A DNA stretch of 50,819 bases from Chloroflexota bacterium (lineage in GTDB: Bacteria > Chloroflexota > UBA6077 > FW602-bin22 > JACPRP01). The stretch is taken from assembly GCA_016189905.1 (NCBI GenBank), contig JACPRP010000022.1, positions 1 through 50,819 on the forward strand, read 5' to 3'. Shown piece by piece: positions 26,273 through 34,489 of this stretch. The translations under genes and the position numbers were made by a program. The notes under the pieces are model-generated. The model did not search any database, was not told the DNA's origin, and saw only the letters and a list, made by a program, of their open reading frames with translations. The first letter of the stretch is position 1. Each line of letters begins with the position of its first letter.

Positions 26273-26728
26273 CTACCTGCGCTTTTTGCTCCTCTTTTTA
26301 GCGGATCGGCTGGTAGCCGGGCTCGGCTTTGGCATATACCTCTTCCTCATGGATTGCGCCTCGTATGAGACGAGTTTGGATGGGAATACGCGCAGCAGAT
26401 AGTAGGCATAGTATACCACAAAGCCGGTCAGGACAATTAGCGTCGCATAGACGAGGAAACGCGCCGACAGATATGGCACGAGAAAAAAGCGAAGGAAGAC
26501 CAGAGCAAGACCGATTGCCCCCAGCACGGCTCCTATAATCGCCGCCTGGCCGGCCAACTTGAGCCTCAGACTGTGCTCGCCAAACAGATGGCGCTTGCGC
26601 ACGTACAGGAAGATGCTAGCGCCTAGAACCACGGCAAAAACAAAGGCCAGAACCGAATAGGCTATCGATGGAGACCCCGGATTCGGGTTGAACCAGTGTT
26701 CGGAGCTCAGCAATTGTGAAAGGTCCAC
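26273..26728 (-). CDS. Integral membrane protein of unknown function (about four helices)
   Basis: Protein of 151 residues. After an N-terminal soluble stretch there are about three to four hydrophobic helices: SIAYSVLAFVFAVVLGASIF, GQAAIIGAVLGAIGLALVFL, and FLVYATLIVLTGFVVYYAYY. It ends in a basic tail, SRSAKKRSKKRR. I do not recognise a family. Start: GTG at 26728 with GGAG at 26735-26738; the frame continues upstream to 26806, but that would run through the promoter at 26761-26789. It is the first gene of a minus-strand run that continues with the RmlC-like, TPR, HD and PHP genes. Confidence 0.7.
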   Translation of the reverse strand: MDLSQLLSSEHWFNPNPGSPSIAYSVLAFVFAVVLGASIFLYVRKRHLFGEHSLRLKLAGQAAIIGAVLGAIGLALVFLRFFLVPYLSARFLVYATLIVLTGFVVYYAYYLLRVFPSKLVSYEAQSMRKRYMPKPSPATSRSAKKRSKKRR

Positions 26729-26760
26729 CGCTTTCTCCAGCCATGCTTTTTGTCCGCTGC

Positions 26761-26789
26761 ATAATAGCATATTCCAAAAGTATTGTAAA
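26761..26789 (-). promoter_or_regulatory. Sigma-70 promoter for the 26.7-23.5 kb minus-strand gene run
   Basis: On the minus strand: -35 TTTACA (26784-26789), 17-bp spacer, -10 TATTAT (26761-26766). Predicted start near 26754, about 26 bases before the GTG at 26728. Confidence 0.7.
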
Positions 26790-26886
26790 ACCGGGGCGGC
26801 ACCCAACCCCCTGCAAAGAACGCGTAAGCTCTGGCACAGAAAATGCCGGGGTTGGTCTGTACATAGTATCTGAAAGGGGTGTGATT

Positions 26887-27210
26887 ATGTTGAGGTTCAT
26901 CCTTGGCGTCGTCATCGGCTTTGTAGCGGCGCGCATGTTGCGGCCGGACTACGTCGATACGAAGAAGCTCGAAAGCGGCTTGGCCGACGTCCAGAAGCGC
27001 GCAGAAGCGGTGTTGGTCGAGAGCCGCCACGTTCTCGATGAGACGCGGCAGGAACTCGCCTCCGCGGTGGATGCAAGCCGAACCAGCGTTCAGGAGAAGG
27101 CCGGGCGTATCCGAACGGCGGCGGCGGAGCCCGAGCGGGTGATCGGTCACCCGCAGGGCGAAAAGACATCGCAGGGCGAGAACGTACCGCGGCCGAGCAG
27201 CATCGAATAG
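26887..27210 (+). CDS. Small membrane-anchored coiled-coil protein (YtxH-like)
   Basis: Protein of 107 residues with one N-terminal hydrophobic segment, MLRFILGVVIGFVAARMLRP, then a charged helical region with heptad-like spacing (KKLESGLADVQKRAEAVLVE) and a polar tail. It resembles YtxH-type stress-associated proteins in layout only, not in a decisive motif. Start: ATG at 26887 with AAAGGGG at about 26873-26879. It is convergent with the GH94-like gene, with a hairpin in the 49-bp gap. Function unknown. Confidence 0.6.
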   Translation: MLRFILGVVIGFVAARMLRPDYVDTKKLESGLADVQKRAEAVLVESRHVLDETRQELASAVDASRTSVQEKAGRIRTAAAEPERVIGHPQGEKTSQGENVPRPSSIE

Positions 27211-27213
27211 GGT

Positions 27214-27253
27214 TCTCGGTCGGCGCCGCCGACGTGGATTCGCGCGACCGAGA
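27214..27253. terminator. Probable bidirectional terminator hairpin
   Basis: TCTCGGTCG (27214-27222) pairs with CGACCGAGA (27245-27253) around a 22-base loop. It lies between the convergent genes ending at 27210 and 27260, where such a structure is expected. There is no clear T-run, so the call is tentative. Confidence 0.45.
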
Positions 27254-27259
27254 GCGCTA

Positions 27260-30259
27260 TCACGATGCCCTGCCGAAGATCACTTTGACGTCGTGCGTTC
27301 GACCATCTTTGAACAGCGGAACGATGTTGGAACCCGTCGGCATGCCGTCCAGCATGACGCGAGGGCTGTCGTCGCGCACACGGCAGAAGCGCGCTGGTTT
27401 GGTGATCTCGACGCGGTAGGTTGTCCGGCCGGTGTTCAGCGTGAGCCGGAGATCGTGCTGATTCTCCTGAAGAACGGGGTTCAGCTCGATTCCTTCGGGC
27501 GTCACGCTAATACCGTACCCGGCCATCAGCGTGAGCCAGAGCCAGCTCGACGTGCCGCTGAGCAACGGGCCGACGTTTTCTCCCGTCTCGCTGTTGTTGT
27601 ACTGCGTGCAGAAGCGAGGATTCCCGCGCAGCACGTAAGGGTCGCCGAGAGTACGGAATGGCAGGACTTTGTCGACGACGCTGTAGGCGAGTTCTGCCAA
27701 CTCGGCGGCCAGATATTGGTCCTCGACCTCCTTCGCTGCCTTGAACAACGCGGTGGTAGCCATCATGTTGGCGTGCTTGAAAACGCCGCCGTTCTCCCTG
27801 TCTCCGACGAAGTATTCTCCGCTCCCACCACGCTCTGACAGCTCACCGTACTTGACGGGCGAGCAAAGCCTGAGTCCGTGCGGCGTGAGTAGCACCCGCT
27901 TGACGACTCGTAGCATAGTGCGTATCTGGTCCTCACTGGCGATGTTGGCGAGAATGGACCAACTGAACGAGTTGAGGAAATAGGTGCCATCGAGGTCGGG
28001 GTCGGCGGAAAGCCCGTCGCCCCGCGCACCCAGGTAGGTGTAGCGGCCATCAGGGAACCTGTTGAGAAGCACGCGCGCGAAGAAATCGTCCTTCCAGGCG
28101 TGCTTTTGAATGCTGTGGCGCAGCTTATCGGATAGACCACGTAGTTTCGCCGCGTAAGCAGCATCTGCACGACGCTCGGCCATTCTCCGCGTCGCTTCAA
28201 GGGCGACGGCGAGGAGGAAGGCGTTCATGACGCTTTCCGAATAGTCGCTCTCCAACGGCTGATCGGGCTGACCCGAGATCTGAACCTGATCGAGATACGC
28301 CGCCTCCTTTCGCGGACCGTCGAGGAAGTCGTAGTCCAGGCGCAGGGTGTCGTTCCAATCGGCTTTATCGAGCAACGGGAGCCCGTGCTTGCCGATGGAG
28401 ACCTCGCCGGAGTAGCGAAGGACCGCCTCGATCGCTTCGTAGATAGACCGCCGCCGTTCCGGACCGGCGCCAGCTACGTGGCATTTCTCATCGAGGATGC
28501 CGAAGTCGCCGGTCTGGTTGAGATAAATGTCTATCGCCTGCACGAACCAGAGCGCATCGTCGGAGAACTCGCCGGGCTCCTTCCCGGTCCAATAGAAATT
28601 ATGGTTGGCGTAGCCGAATTCGTAGATCTGGCTGCCCCATTCTTTCAGAAGGTCTTTCACGAACTGTCGCTGGCCCATCGAGATCAAGAACGGCATCGAG
28701 GCGAAGAGGTCCTGAATCTCGCGGAAGCCGATCTCGCGGTAGCCCTTCTGCGTCTGGCAGAACGAGCGGGAGAAGAACGTCTGGTAGAGTATCTGGAACG
28801 GCAGGTTGTTATTCACGTACTCGTCGAAAACGTGATCGCCGGATTCGACCTGCATGTGGCGAACGTAGCTTTCGATGAAGTCCAGGTTTCTCGCGAGCGC
28901 GCGGTCGACGGCACCATCGACCGAGTAGAGATCGACGAGATGTCCGATCTGGTCGGCGACGCTCTCTTCGCCGAAAGTGGGATCGAGCTTTGCCGAAACT
29001 AGGCCGGTGAAGTTGTCGGCCCGGACCGCCTCTCCAACTCGTACAGTGATGTCAGCGGCGAGTGCGAAGAAGCCGGGGCCTTTGCGTGCGAGCGTGTTGG
29101 AGAGCTGAAGGAGGCCCTCGGGATTCTCCAGCGTGCCTTCGCCGACGAACTCGTTGTAGCTGGTGCAGAACTCTGTCGGGAACGACGCGCGCCCATGGGC
29201 GTGAACGATCGTCGAGTGGAAGCGCACGTCTTGCTTGTTCCATGCCGAGTTATAGTCAGGACTGACGGCGATGATGGCGCCATCTTCGTCGCGCAGAACG
29301 CTGGCCTGCATCGCCAGATTGGTGTAGAGAACATCCTCCTGCAGCGCGCCTGGCGAAGCCGCTCCGAACATCCCGGTGACGATCACTTTCAAATTACGCT
29401 CCCGGTCGCCCCTGTTGGCGATGGAGATCGACTGGACCTCGGTGGCGAGGGGCAGCCCGTCTTCTTGCGGCAAGATAAAGATGAGGCGCCGAATCTCCAG
29501 TCCGCAACGGGTGCGGTACGTGATGATGGTTCGGTTCTGGGCGTGAACGGTATGAGCGCTCTCGACACCTGGATCGGTGGGACTGGCAGAATAGAAAATC
29601 TGTCGGCCGTCCTCGACGAGATAGAACTGGCGATTAGCCGGGAAGCCGTTCTCTTCAGGTCGCATGTCCCAGCGGGTAGCCAGGACCTGCGTCGCCGCGT
29701 GCGAGCGGAAGCTGCCCCTGCCCAGGCGGTCCACCACGCTCTTAGGGGTGGTCTGCAACGGCCTGGGAAAGCCGACGCGGTTGCCCAGCAGCACATTGAC
29801 GAAGTAATGGGGCCCGGGTGAGGGGGATTTAAGATCGACGATGTGATGGCCATCCGCGTTCAGGGTGCCGCCCCACGACGGAACGGCGGCGAAGATGTCG
29901 GCGATCTTGCGGATCACGTGTCGCGGCACATCGAGCACGGCGCGGACACCTCCGCGATCGTGGAGCAGCAGCGTAATTAGCTCGCCGGCAGGAGCGCCGA
30001 GGATTAGAATTGAGCTGCCATCCTGCCAGAGTGCGGCGAGCTCTCGATATAGCTCCGCGTCTTTCAGGATCTCGGCTACAACCGGCGCCTTGTAGGGCAG
30101 GCCCGCGGCGCCGACGACGTTGATCTGTCTGGAATCAACAAACTGCGCGTCTATGGCATCGTCGATTGCGCAAGGAAACAGCTCTCGCAGGAGCGCCTCC
30201 GGTTGAGGTTGAGTATCTCTGGCTTTTACGTGACGTAACCTGGTCTTCAGTTGCAACAC
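27260..30259 (-). CDS. GH94-type glycoside phosphorylase (cellobiose-phosphorylase-like)
   Basis: Large enzyme of 999 residues resembling the GH94 inverting phosphorylases, which cleave beta-linked disaccharides with phosphate. A beta-sandwich N-terminal half has VLLGNRVGFPRPLQTTPKSV and FCTSYNEFVGEG; the (alpha/alpha)6 half has NNNLPFQILYQTFFSRSFCQ, the catalytic DWND motif (residues 634-637, in LLDKADWNDTLRLD) and TYFLNSFSWSILANIASED, ending in NNSETGENVGPLLSGTSSWL. About the first 150 residues are an extension not found in simple cellobiose phosphorylases (they contain ILILGAPAGELITLLL). Start: GTG at 30259 with GGGGAG nine bases upstream. Substrate (cellobiose, chitobiose, beta-1,2-glucan or other) cannot be fixed. 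It acts in the cytoplasm, with no signal peptide. Confidence 0.87.
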   Translation of the reverse strand: MLQLKTRLRHVKARDTQPQPEALLRELFPCAIDDAIDAQFVDSRQINVVGAAGLPYKAPVVAEILKDAELYRELAALWQDGSSILILGAPAGELITLLLHDRGGVRAVLDVPRHVIRKIADIFAAVPSWGGTLNADGHHIVDLKSPSPGPHYFVNVLLGNRVGFPRPLQTTPKSVVDRLGRGSFRSHAATQVLATRWDMRPEENGFPANRQFYLVEDGRQIFYSASPTDPGVESAHTVHAQNRTIITYRTRCGLEIRRLIFILPQEDGLPLATEVQSISIANRGDRERNLKVIVTGMFGAASPGALQEDVLYTNLAMQASVLRDEDGAIIAVSPDYNSAWNKQDVRFHSTIVHAHGRASFPTEFCTSYNEFVGEGTLENPEGLLQLSNTLARKGPGFFALAADITVRVGEAVRADNFTGLVSAKLDPTFGEESVADQIGHLVDLYSVDGAVDRALARNLDFIESYVRHMQVESGDHVFDEYVNNNLPFQILYQTFFSRSFCQTQKGYREIGFREIQDLFASMPFLISMGQRQFVKDLLKEWGSQIYEFGYANHNFYWTGKEPGEFSDDALWFVQAIDIYLNQTGDFGILDEKCHVAGAGPERRRSIYEAIEAVLRYSGEVSIGKHGLPLLDKADWNDTLRLDYDFLDGPRKEAAYLDQVQISGQPDQPLESDYSESVMNAFLLAVALEATRRMAERRADAAYAAKLRGLSDKLRHSIQKHAWKDDFFARVLLNRFPDGRYTYLGARGDGLSADPDLDGTYFLNSFSWSILANIASEDQIRTMLRVVKRVLLTPHGLRLCSPVKYGELSERGGSGEYFVGDRENGGVFKHANMMATTALFKAAKEVEDQYLAAELAELAYSVVDKVLPFRTLGDPYVLRGNPRFCTQYNNSETGENVGPLLSGTSSWLWLTLMAGYGISVTPEGIELNPVLQENQHDLRLTLNTGRTTYRVEITKPARFCRVRDDSPRVMLDGMPTGSNIVPLFKDGRTHDVKVIFGRAS

Positions 30260-30426
30260 GAACGATCTCCCCGCTAGACGCCGATTTTCAGGGCGTGGTC
30301 ATAGTGTGGTTTGCATAAATTGTAGCGGATTTCGGGCGTTATCTGCTAATCAGGGGAGGACGGACGGTCGGACGCCCTCCCCTGGCGGCGGTGATCTGGT
30401 TTGATGTAAGGTGAGCGGTTATGGTC

Positions 30427-30564
30427 TCAGGCGGCTTTGGCTTGCCCTTTCATCTTCGATTTGACGTAGCTGAGGATGTGGGCAACTTCTTGCTTGAACT
30501 TGTTGAGGTCGTAGCCGGTTCCGGCGATGTAGGTGCTCCAACCCGCCGTGTGCTTGCCCATCAT
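30427..30564 (-). CDS. 45-residue hypothetical protein downstream of dnaE2
   Basis: A short minus-strand frame, MMGKHTAGWSTYIAGTGYDL then NKFKQEVAHILSYVKSKMKG and a QAKAA tail, starts 13 bases after the dnaE2 stop. Codon third positions are strongly G/C, as in the real genes here, and the peptide has a credible soluble, basic, helical composition, so it looks translated. No ribosome site is obvious; translation may be coupled to dnaE2. I do not recognise the family. It could be an accessory of the polymerase operon, or a chance frame. Below 60 codons, it would escape usual gene finding. Confidence 0.55.
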   Translation of the reverse strand: MMGKHTAGWSTYIAGTGYDLNKFKQEVAHILSYVKSKMKGQAKAA

Positions 30565-30577
30565 CTTTGTGCCAACG

Positions 30578-33500
30578 TCAGTAGAAATCGTGGGAGGCGG
30601 GGTTGATGAAGGGGGTGGGGAGGTGGAGAGGGTGGAAGCTGTGGGCGACCACGTTGATGGTCTTATCCTGGCGCTGCACGGTGCCGGCGACGATGACGAA
30701 CGGTTCCAGGCGAATCAGGGTTCTTTGCCGCTCGAAGAGCCGCGGATAGACGACGACGTTGGCCAGGCCTGATTCGTCTTCCAGGAGCAAGAACACGACA
30801 CCCTTGCCGGTGCCCGGCCTTTGCCGGCAGACGATCATTCCCGCCAACTGAACTTCGGCTCCGTCGGCTATCTTTTGCAGGGCGACGATGGGCACGATCC
30901 TGCCCCCCAGTTGTGGGCGCAGGAGGGCGAGGGGATGATGGTGCGTCGAGAGGTCGAGGGCTTTGTATTCCGCTACCAGTCGCTCGCGGGGGGACATGGG
31001 CGGCAGGGATACCATGTCCTGGTCTACAGGAAAATCGAGCGGCGCCTGATGGCCCTCTTCCGTGCAGAAGAGACCTAGCTGCCAGAGCAACTCGCGCTGC
31101 TCCAGGCCGAAACTTTCGAAGGCGCTGGCGGCGATCAGGTTCTCGATGGCCTCGCGCCGCAGGCGGGTTCGCCGCACGAAGTCGAATAGCGAGCGGAACT
31201 CGCCGCCGCGCTCGCCTTCCTGAACAATCGCCTGGGCCGTCTCCAGTCCGATCTTCTGGACGTAACTCAGGCCCAGGCGCACGGTTCGGGGTGTCTCCAC
31301 GTTGTACTTTGCCAGGCTCAGGTTCACATCCGGACGGACGATGGCGACGCCGTGGCGTCGGGCATCGCCGACCAGCACCTCGGGCGAATAAAATCCCATC
31401 GGCTGGTTGTTGAAAAGGGCGCAGTAGTATTCGGCGGGGAAGTGCGTACGCAGCCAGGCGGATTCGTAAGCCAGCAGCGCGAAGGCGGCGGCGTGGCTCT
31501 TGGGGAAGCCGTATCCCGAGAAGCCGGTAAGCTGCTGGAACACCGCCCGGGCGACCTCTTCGCTCAGCCCACGCTGCTGGGCCCCGGCCAGGAAGCGGGG
31601 CCAGTGGGTTTGCAGGATATCGTCGGCGTTCCGCTTGCCCATGTCGCGGCGCAGCATATCGGCTTCGCCGGCGCTATAGCCGGCGGCCACCATGGCAACC
31701 TGGAGCACCTGCTCCTGGTAGAGGATCACGCCCAGCGTCTCCCCGAGGACGCCTTTCAGGCAGGGGTGCAGGTACTTCACGTCGACGTCTTCACCCGCGC
31801 GCATGCGCCGGCGATACTCCATATAGGGATGAAACGCGCCGGCGAGGATCGGCCCGGGGCGGATGATGGCAACCTGGGCCGTCAGGTCGTCGATGGTGCG
31901 CGGCTGGGTCCGGGGCAGCGACTGAATCTGGGCGCGGCTTTCGATCTGGAACATGCCAATTGTATCGCCGGCGCAGATCTTGTCGAAGATCTTCGGGTCG
32001 TCGTGCGGGATGCGGCCGAGGTCGGGCCGCTGCCCGTGGCGTTTTTCGATGATGTCCAGGCACTCGTCGACCAGGGAGAGCATGCCGAGGGCCAGGAAAT
32101 CGATCTTGACGAAGCGAGCGTCGTCGACGGAGTCCTTATCCCACTGGCACACGACACGTCCGGGCATTCTAGCAGGCTCCAGCGGCACCAGCTCTTTGAG
32201 CGGACGCGACGAGAGGACGACGCCGCCGACGTGCTGACCGATGTGGCGAGGAAGCCGCAGTATCTGCGGGACGAGATCGATCAGGTCGCGCCAGGGAGGC
32301 GCATCGACACGGTCGCGGAACTCCGGGATGCGTGCCATCTCTTCGGCGATACTCGCGCTGCCCCAGCGATCGCTCAGCTTAGCCAGCTTATCCAGCTCGA
32401 CTGGGGGCAGGCCAAGCGCCTTGCCGATATCGCGGATGGCGCTACGCAGGCGATAGGTGGCAAAGCTGCACACAAGGGCGGCTCGCTCTTCGCCGAAGTC
32501 GCGATAAACGCGCTCCAGAAGCTTCTCGCGAACGTCGCGCGGGAAATCCAGGTCGATGTCGGGAATGGAGTGCAGCTCTTCGTTCAGGAATCGGCCAAGG
32601 AACAGCTCTGTCTTGATCGGGTCGATGTGCGACAGGCCGATCAGGTAGCAGACGATAGAGCTCACGGAAGACCCTCGCCCACGCCCGACAGGGTGCTCGT
32701 CGGGTGGGAGGCTAGGATCGCGGCCGCGCAACTGCGCGGCCACTTCGCCGGCGGTCTTCAGTATGTCGCGATAGGTGAGGAAGAAGCCGGCGAGGCGATG
32801 CTTGCGGATGAGCCAGAGCTCTTCTTCGAGGCGCTGCTCGGCTTCGTGGAGGGTTTCGGTGGAGACTGGCGGTCGAGAGGCGGGAGGTCGAGAGAGGTAT
32901 GGTCGCGGGGCTGTCCGAAGGACGTCGGACTCCTTCGGGAAAGCTGCTGTGTCAGGCCGTCTGGTAAGTAATTGGCTTTGTTTGGCGGTCTTGTTTTCGG
33001 TTCGGGGGGGTGAAGTCGTTGTGTCGAATTGCGTGGATGGGAATTGGCTTTGTTTGGCAGTTTTGTTTTCGGTTCGCGGCACAGAGGTGTTCGTGTCGGG
33101 GCACGAGACCGACGCGGTTTTCGAAAACCGCGTCGGTCTCGTCCTGGATAATTGGCTTTGTTTGGCAGTTTTATTGTCTTCGTCACCTGGCGGGGTTGCT
33201 CCGTACTTGCGCTGGAGCGCCTCGCGGCAGATGCGTTCCAGGTAGCTGTCGGGGGTTTCGCCGGCGGGAACGGGGTAGTGGGGGAAGCGGTAATCGAGGT
33301 CTCTGGCCAGATTGAAGGCGCAGCGCTCGGCGATAATCAGCGTGTTTTTGAGCGCCCTGGGATAGGTGGCGAAAAGCCTGGCCATCTCCCAGGGGGATTT
33401 CAGGTAGTACTCCGAGTTTTCGCGGCGCAACTGGTGGGAGGCATCCAGCGTCGTGCGATGGCGGATGGCCGTCAGCACGTCGTGCAGACGATGGCGCTCG

Positions 33501-34090
33501 CGGATGTGATAGTGTACGTTGTTGGTGGCGACGCAGGCCAGGTCCAGGCGCTCGGCCAATCCGATAAGGGCCGCGTTGCGCGCGGTGTCGCCCAGGGCCA
33601 GGTTTTGCTGCAGCTCGACGAAGAAATTACGGCTGCCAAACCAATCGCGGTAGCGGAGCGCGGCGGCTTCCGCCCGATCGATCAGCCCGGCCTGGACTAG
33701 TCCTGGCACTTCGCCGCGCTTGCAGCCAGAGAGGGCGATGAGGCCCTGGGTGTGTCGGGCCAGGACGTCGAAGGTGACTTCGGGCGCATCCTTGGAATGG
33801 TCCAGATAGGCGTGGCTGATGAGGCGGCAGAGATTGGCATAGCCCGCGGCCGTCTCGGCCAGCAGCGTTAGATGGTAGCCGCCGGTGAGCGTGACCTCGG
33901 CGCCGGTGATAGGCTGGAGGCCGCTGGCGTCGGCCAGTTTGGCGAATTCCATCGCCCCATAGAGCCCATCGTGATCCGTGAGCGCCAGGGTTTTATAGCC
34001 AAGCCTCGCCGCCTGCTCGACTAGATCTCGCGGGCTGGAGGCCCCTTCGCGCAATGAGTAAGAGCTATGACAATGCAGTTCTAGGTACAT
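30578..34090 (-). CDS. dnaE2: Error-prone DNA polymerase III alpha subunit, DnaE2/ImuC type, with an in-frame repeat insertion
   Basis: Alpha subunit of the translesion mutasome, 1170 residues (usual 1020-1100). An N-terminal PHP domain opens MYLELHCHSSYSLREGASSP with LALTDHDGLYGAMEF. The catalytic core has GRGRGSSVSSIVCYLIGLSH, the two catalytic Asp in IPDIDLDFPRDVREKLLERV, and CQWDKDSVDDARFVKIDFLA. The C-terminus has the fingers/HhH region and an OB domain with AGMIVCRQRPGTGKGVVFLL. A linker of about 100 residues (302-400) between PHP and palm is an insertion holding three NKTAKQSQ repeats; its DNA (32.9-33.2 kb) contains a 40-bp palindrome. The reading frame stays open. It follows the DUF6504-like gene by three bases, in the LexA-controlled imuB operon. 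Confidence 0.95.
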   Translation of the reverse strand: MYLELHCHSSYSLREGASSPRDLVEQAARLGYKTLALTDHDGLYGAMEFAKLADASGLQPITGAEVTLTGGYHLTLLAETAAGYANLCRLISHAYLDHSKDAPEVTFDVLARHTQGLIALSGCKRGEVPGLVQAGLIDRAEAAALRYRDWFGSRNFFVELQQNLALGDTARNAALIGLAERLDLACVATNNVHYHIRERHRLHDVLTAIRHRTTLDASHQLRRENSEYYLKSPWEMARLFATYPRALKNTLIIAERCAFNLARDLDYRFPHYPVPAGETPDSYLERICREALQRKYGATPPGDEDNKTAKQSQLSRTRPTRFSKTASVSCPDTNTSVPRTENKTAKQSQFPSTQFDTTTSPPRTENKTAKQSQLLTRRPDTAAFPKESDVLRTAPRPYLSRPPASRPPVSTETLHEAEQRLEEELWLIRKHRLAGFFLTYRDILKTAGEVAAQLRGRDPSLPPDEHPVGRGRGSSVSSIVCYLIGLSHIDPIKTELFLGRFLNEELHSIPDIDLDFPRDVREKLLERVYRDFGEERAALVCSFATYRLRSAIRDIGKALGLPPVELDKLAKLSDRWGSASIAEEMARIPEFRDRVDAPPWRDLIDLVPQILRLPRHIGQHVGGVVLSSRPLKELVPLEPARMPGRVVCQWDKDSVDDARFVKIDFLALGMLSLVDECLDIIEKRHGQRPDLGRIPHDDPKIFDKICAGDTIGMFQIESRAQIQSLPRTQPRTIDDLTAQVAIIRPGPILAGAFHPYMEYRRRMRAGEDVDVKYLHPCLKGVLGETLGVILYQEQVLQVAMVAAGYSAGEADMLRRDMGKRNADDILQTHWPRFLAGAQQRGLSEEVARAVFQQLTGFSGYGFPKSHAAAFALLAYESAWLRTHFPAEYYCALFNNQPMGFYSPEVLVGDARRHGVAIVRPDVNLSLAKYNVETPRTVRLGLSYVQKIGLETAQAIVQEGERGGEFRSLFDFVRRTRLRREAIENLIAASAFESFGLEQRELLWQLGLFCTEEGHQAPLDFPVDQDMVSLPPMSPRERLVAEYKALDLSTHHHPLALLRPQLGGRIVPIVALQKIADGAEVQLAGMIVCRQRPGTGKGVVFLLLEDESGLANVVVYPRLFERQRTLIRLEPFVIVAGTVQRQDKTINVVAHSFHPLHLPTPFINPASHDFY
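32971..33184 (-). repeat. Three copies of a 34-bp repeat inside dnaE2
   Basis: The motif ATTGGCTTTGTTTGGC followed by GTTTTGTTTTCGGTTCG-like bases begins at 32971, 33043 and 33151 (plus-strand reading). The intervals are 72 and 108 bp, both multiples of three, so the frame is kept; each encodes NKTAKQSQ on the minus strand. Copies 1 and 2 are almost identical over 34 bp; copy 3 diverges at its end. The repeats lie in a linker of the polymerase. Confidence 0.85.
33103..33142. repeat. Perfect 40-bp palindrome inside dnaE2
   Basis: Two 20-bp arms meet with no loop at 33122/33123: ACGAGACCGACGCGGTTTTC and its exact reverse complement. It sits between repeat copies 2 and 3 in the in-frame insertion. 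In RNA it would make a very stable stem; in DNA it could extrude as a cruciform. It encodes an Arg/Thr/Ser-rich stretch (RTRPTRFSKTASVS). Confidence 0.9.
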
Positions 34091-34093
34091 CGG

Positions 34094-34489
34094 TTATTCA
34101 ACACGGAACGATTCAACACGGTCCGCCCCGCGGACCGTGTTGCCCGTAGCCCTGGCGATGTGCGCGGCGAGGATGTGCAGGTTGTGGCGGCGCGAGTCGG
34201 GCGGGGGCGCCGATTGCGTGAACCAGCCGCCGCCGAGGAGGTCGCGAAACATGGTCATTATGCGCCCGTCGTTCAGGACGACCTGATGGTAGAGGCGCGA
34301 TATCTCATTGCGCCACCACTCGTCGTCGATGCGCCAGCGGTCGTTGATGGCAGCGACGGCGAGGCGCCGTCCCTGCCAAAGGATGGCGATAGGATTGCCG
34401 CTGGCATCCTCCTGAACCTTGATGGGCCGCGGCTTATTTAAGGGTCGTAGTCGATTAATGCCTGCCGTCGCTCGGGGATGCGCGACCAT
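34094..34489 (-). CDS. DUF6504-like small protein of the imuB-dnaE2 operon
   Basis: Protein of 131 residues between imuB and dnaE2. The segment INRLRPLNKPRPIKVQEDAS, then GNPIAILWQGRRLAVAAIND and RWRIDDEWWRNEISRLYHQV resembles the short DUF6504 proteins often coded beside DnaE2-type polymerases. The core has Trp-rich beta strands; the tail beyond about 95 is unlike that family. Start: ATG at 34489 overlaps the imuB end by 52 bases and has GGAGG eight bases upstream, which strongly supports this start. Biochemical role unknown; I infer an accessory of the mutasome. Confidence 0.72.
   Translation of the reverse strand: MVAHPRATAGINRLRPLNKPRPIKVQEDASGNPIAILWQGRRLAVAAINDRWRIDDEWWRNEISRLYHQVVLNDGRIMTMFRDLLGGGWFTQSAPPPDSRRHNLHILAAHIARATGNTVRGADRVESFRVE

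Noticed and set aside
31352-32971. 539-codon plus-strand frame opposite dnaE2
   Set aside because: Antisense to the conserved polymerase palm and fingers region; no family motif of its own.
32971-33184. CRISPR-like array in dnaE2
   Set aside because: Only three repeats, of unequal spacing and within a coding frame; no cas genes are present.
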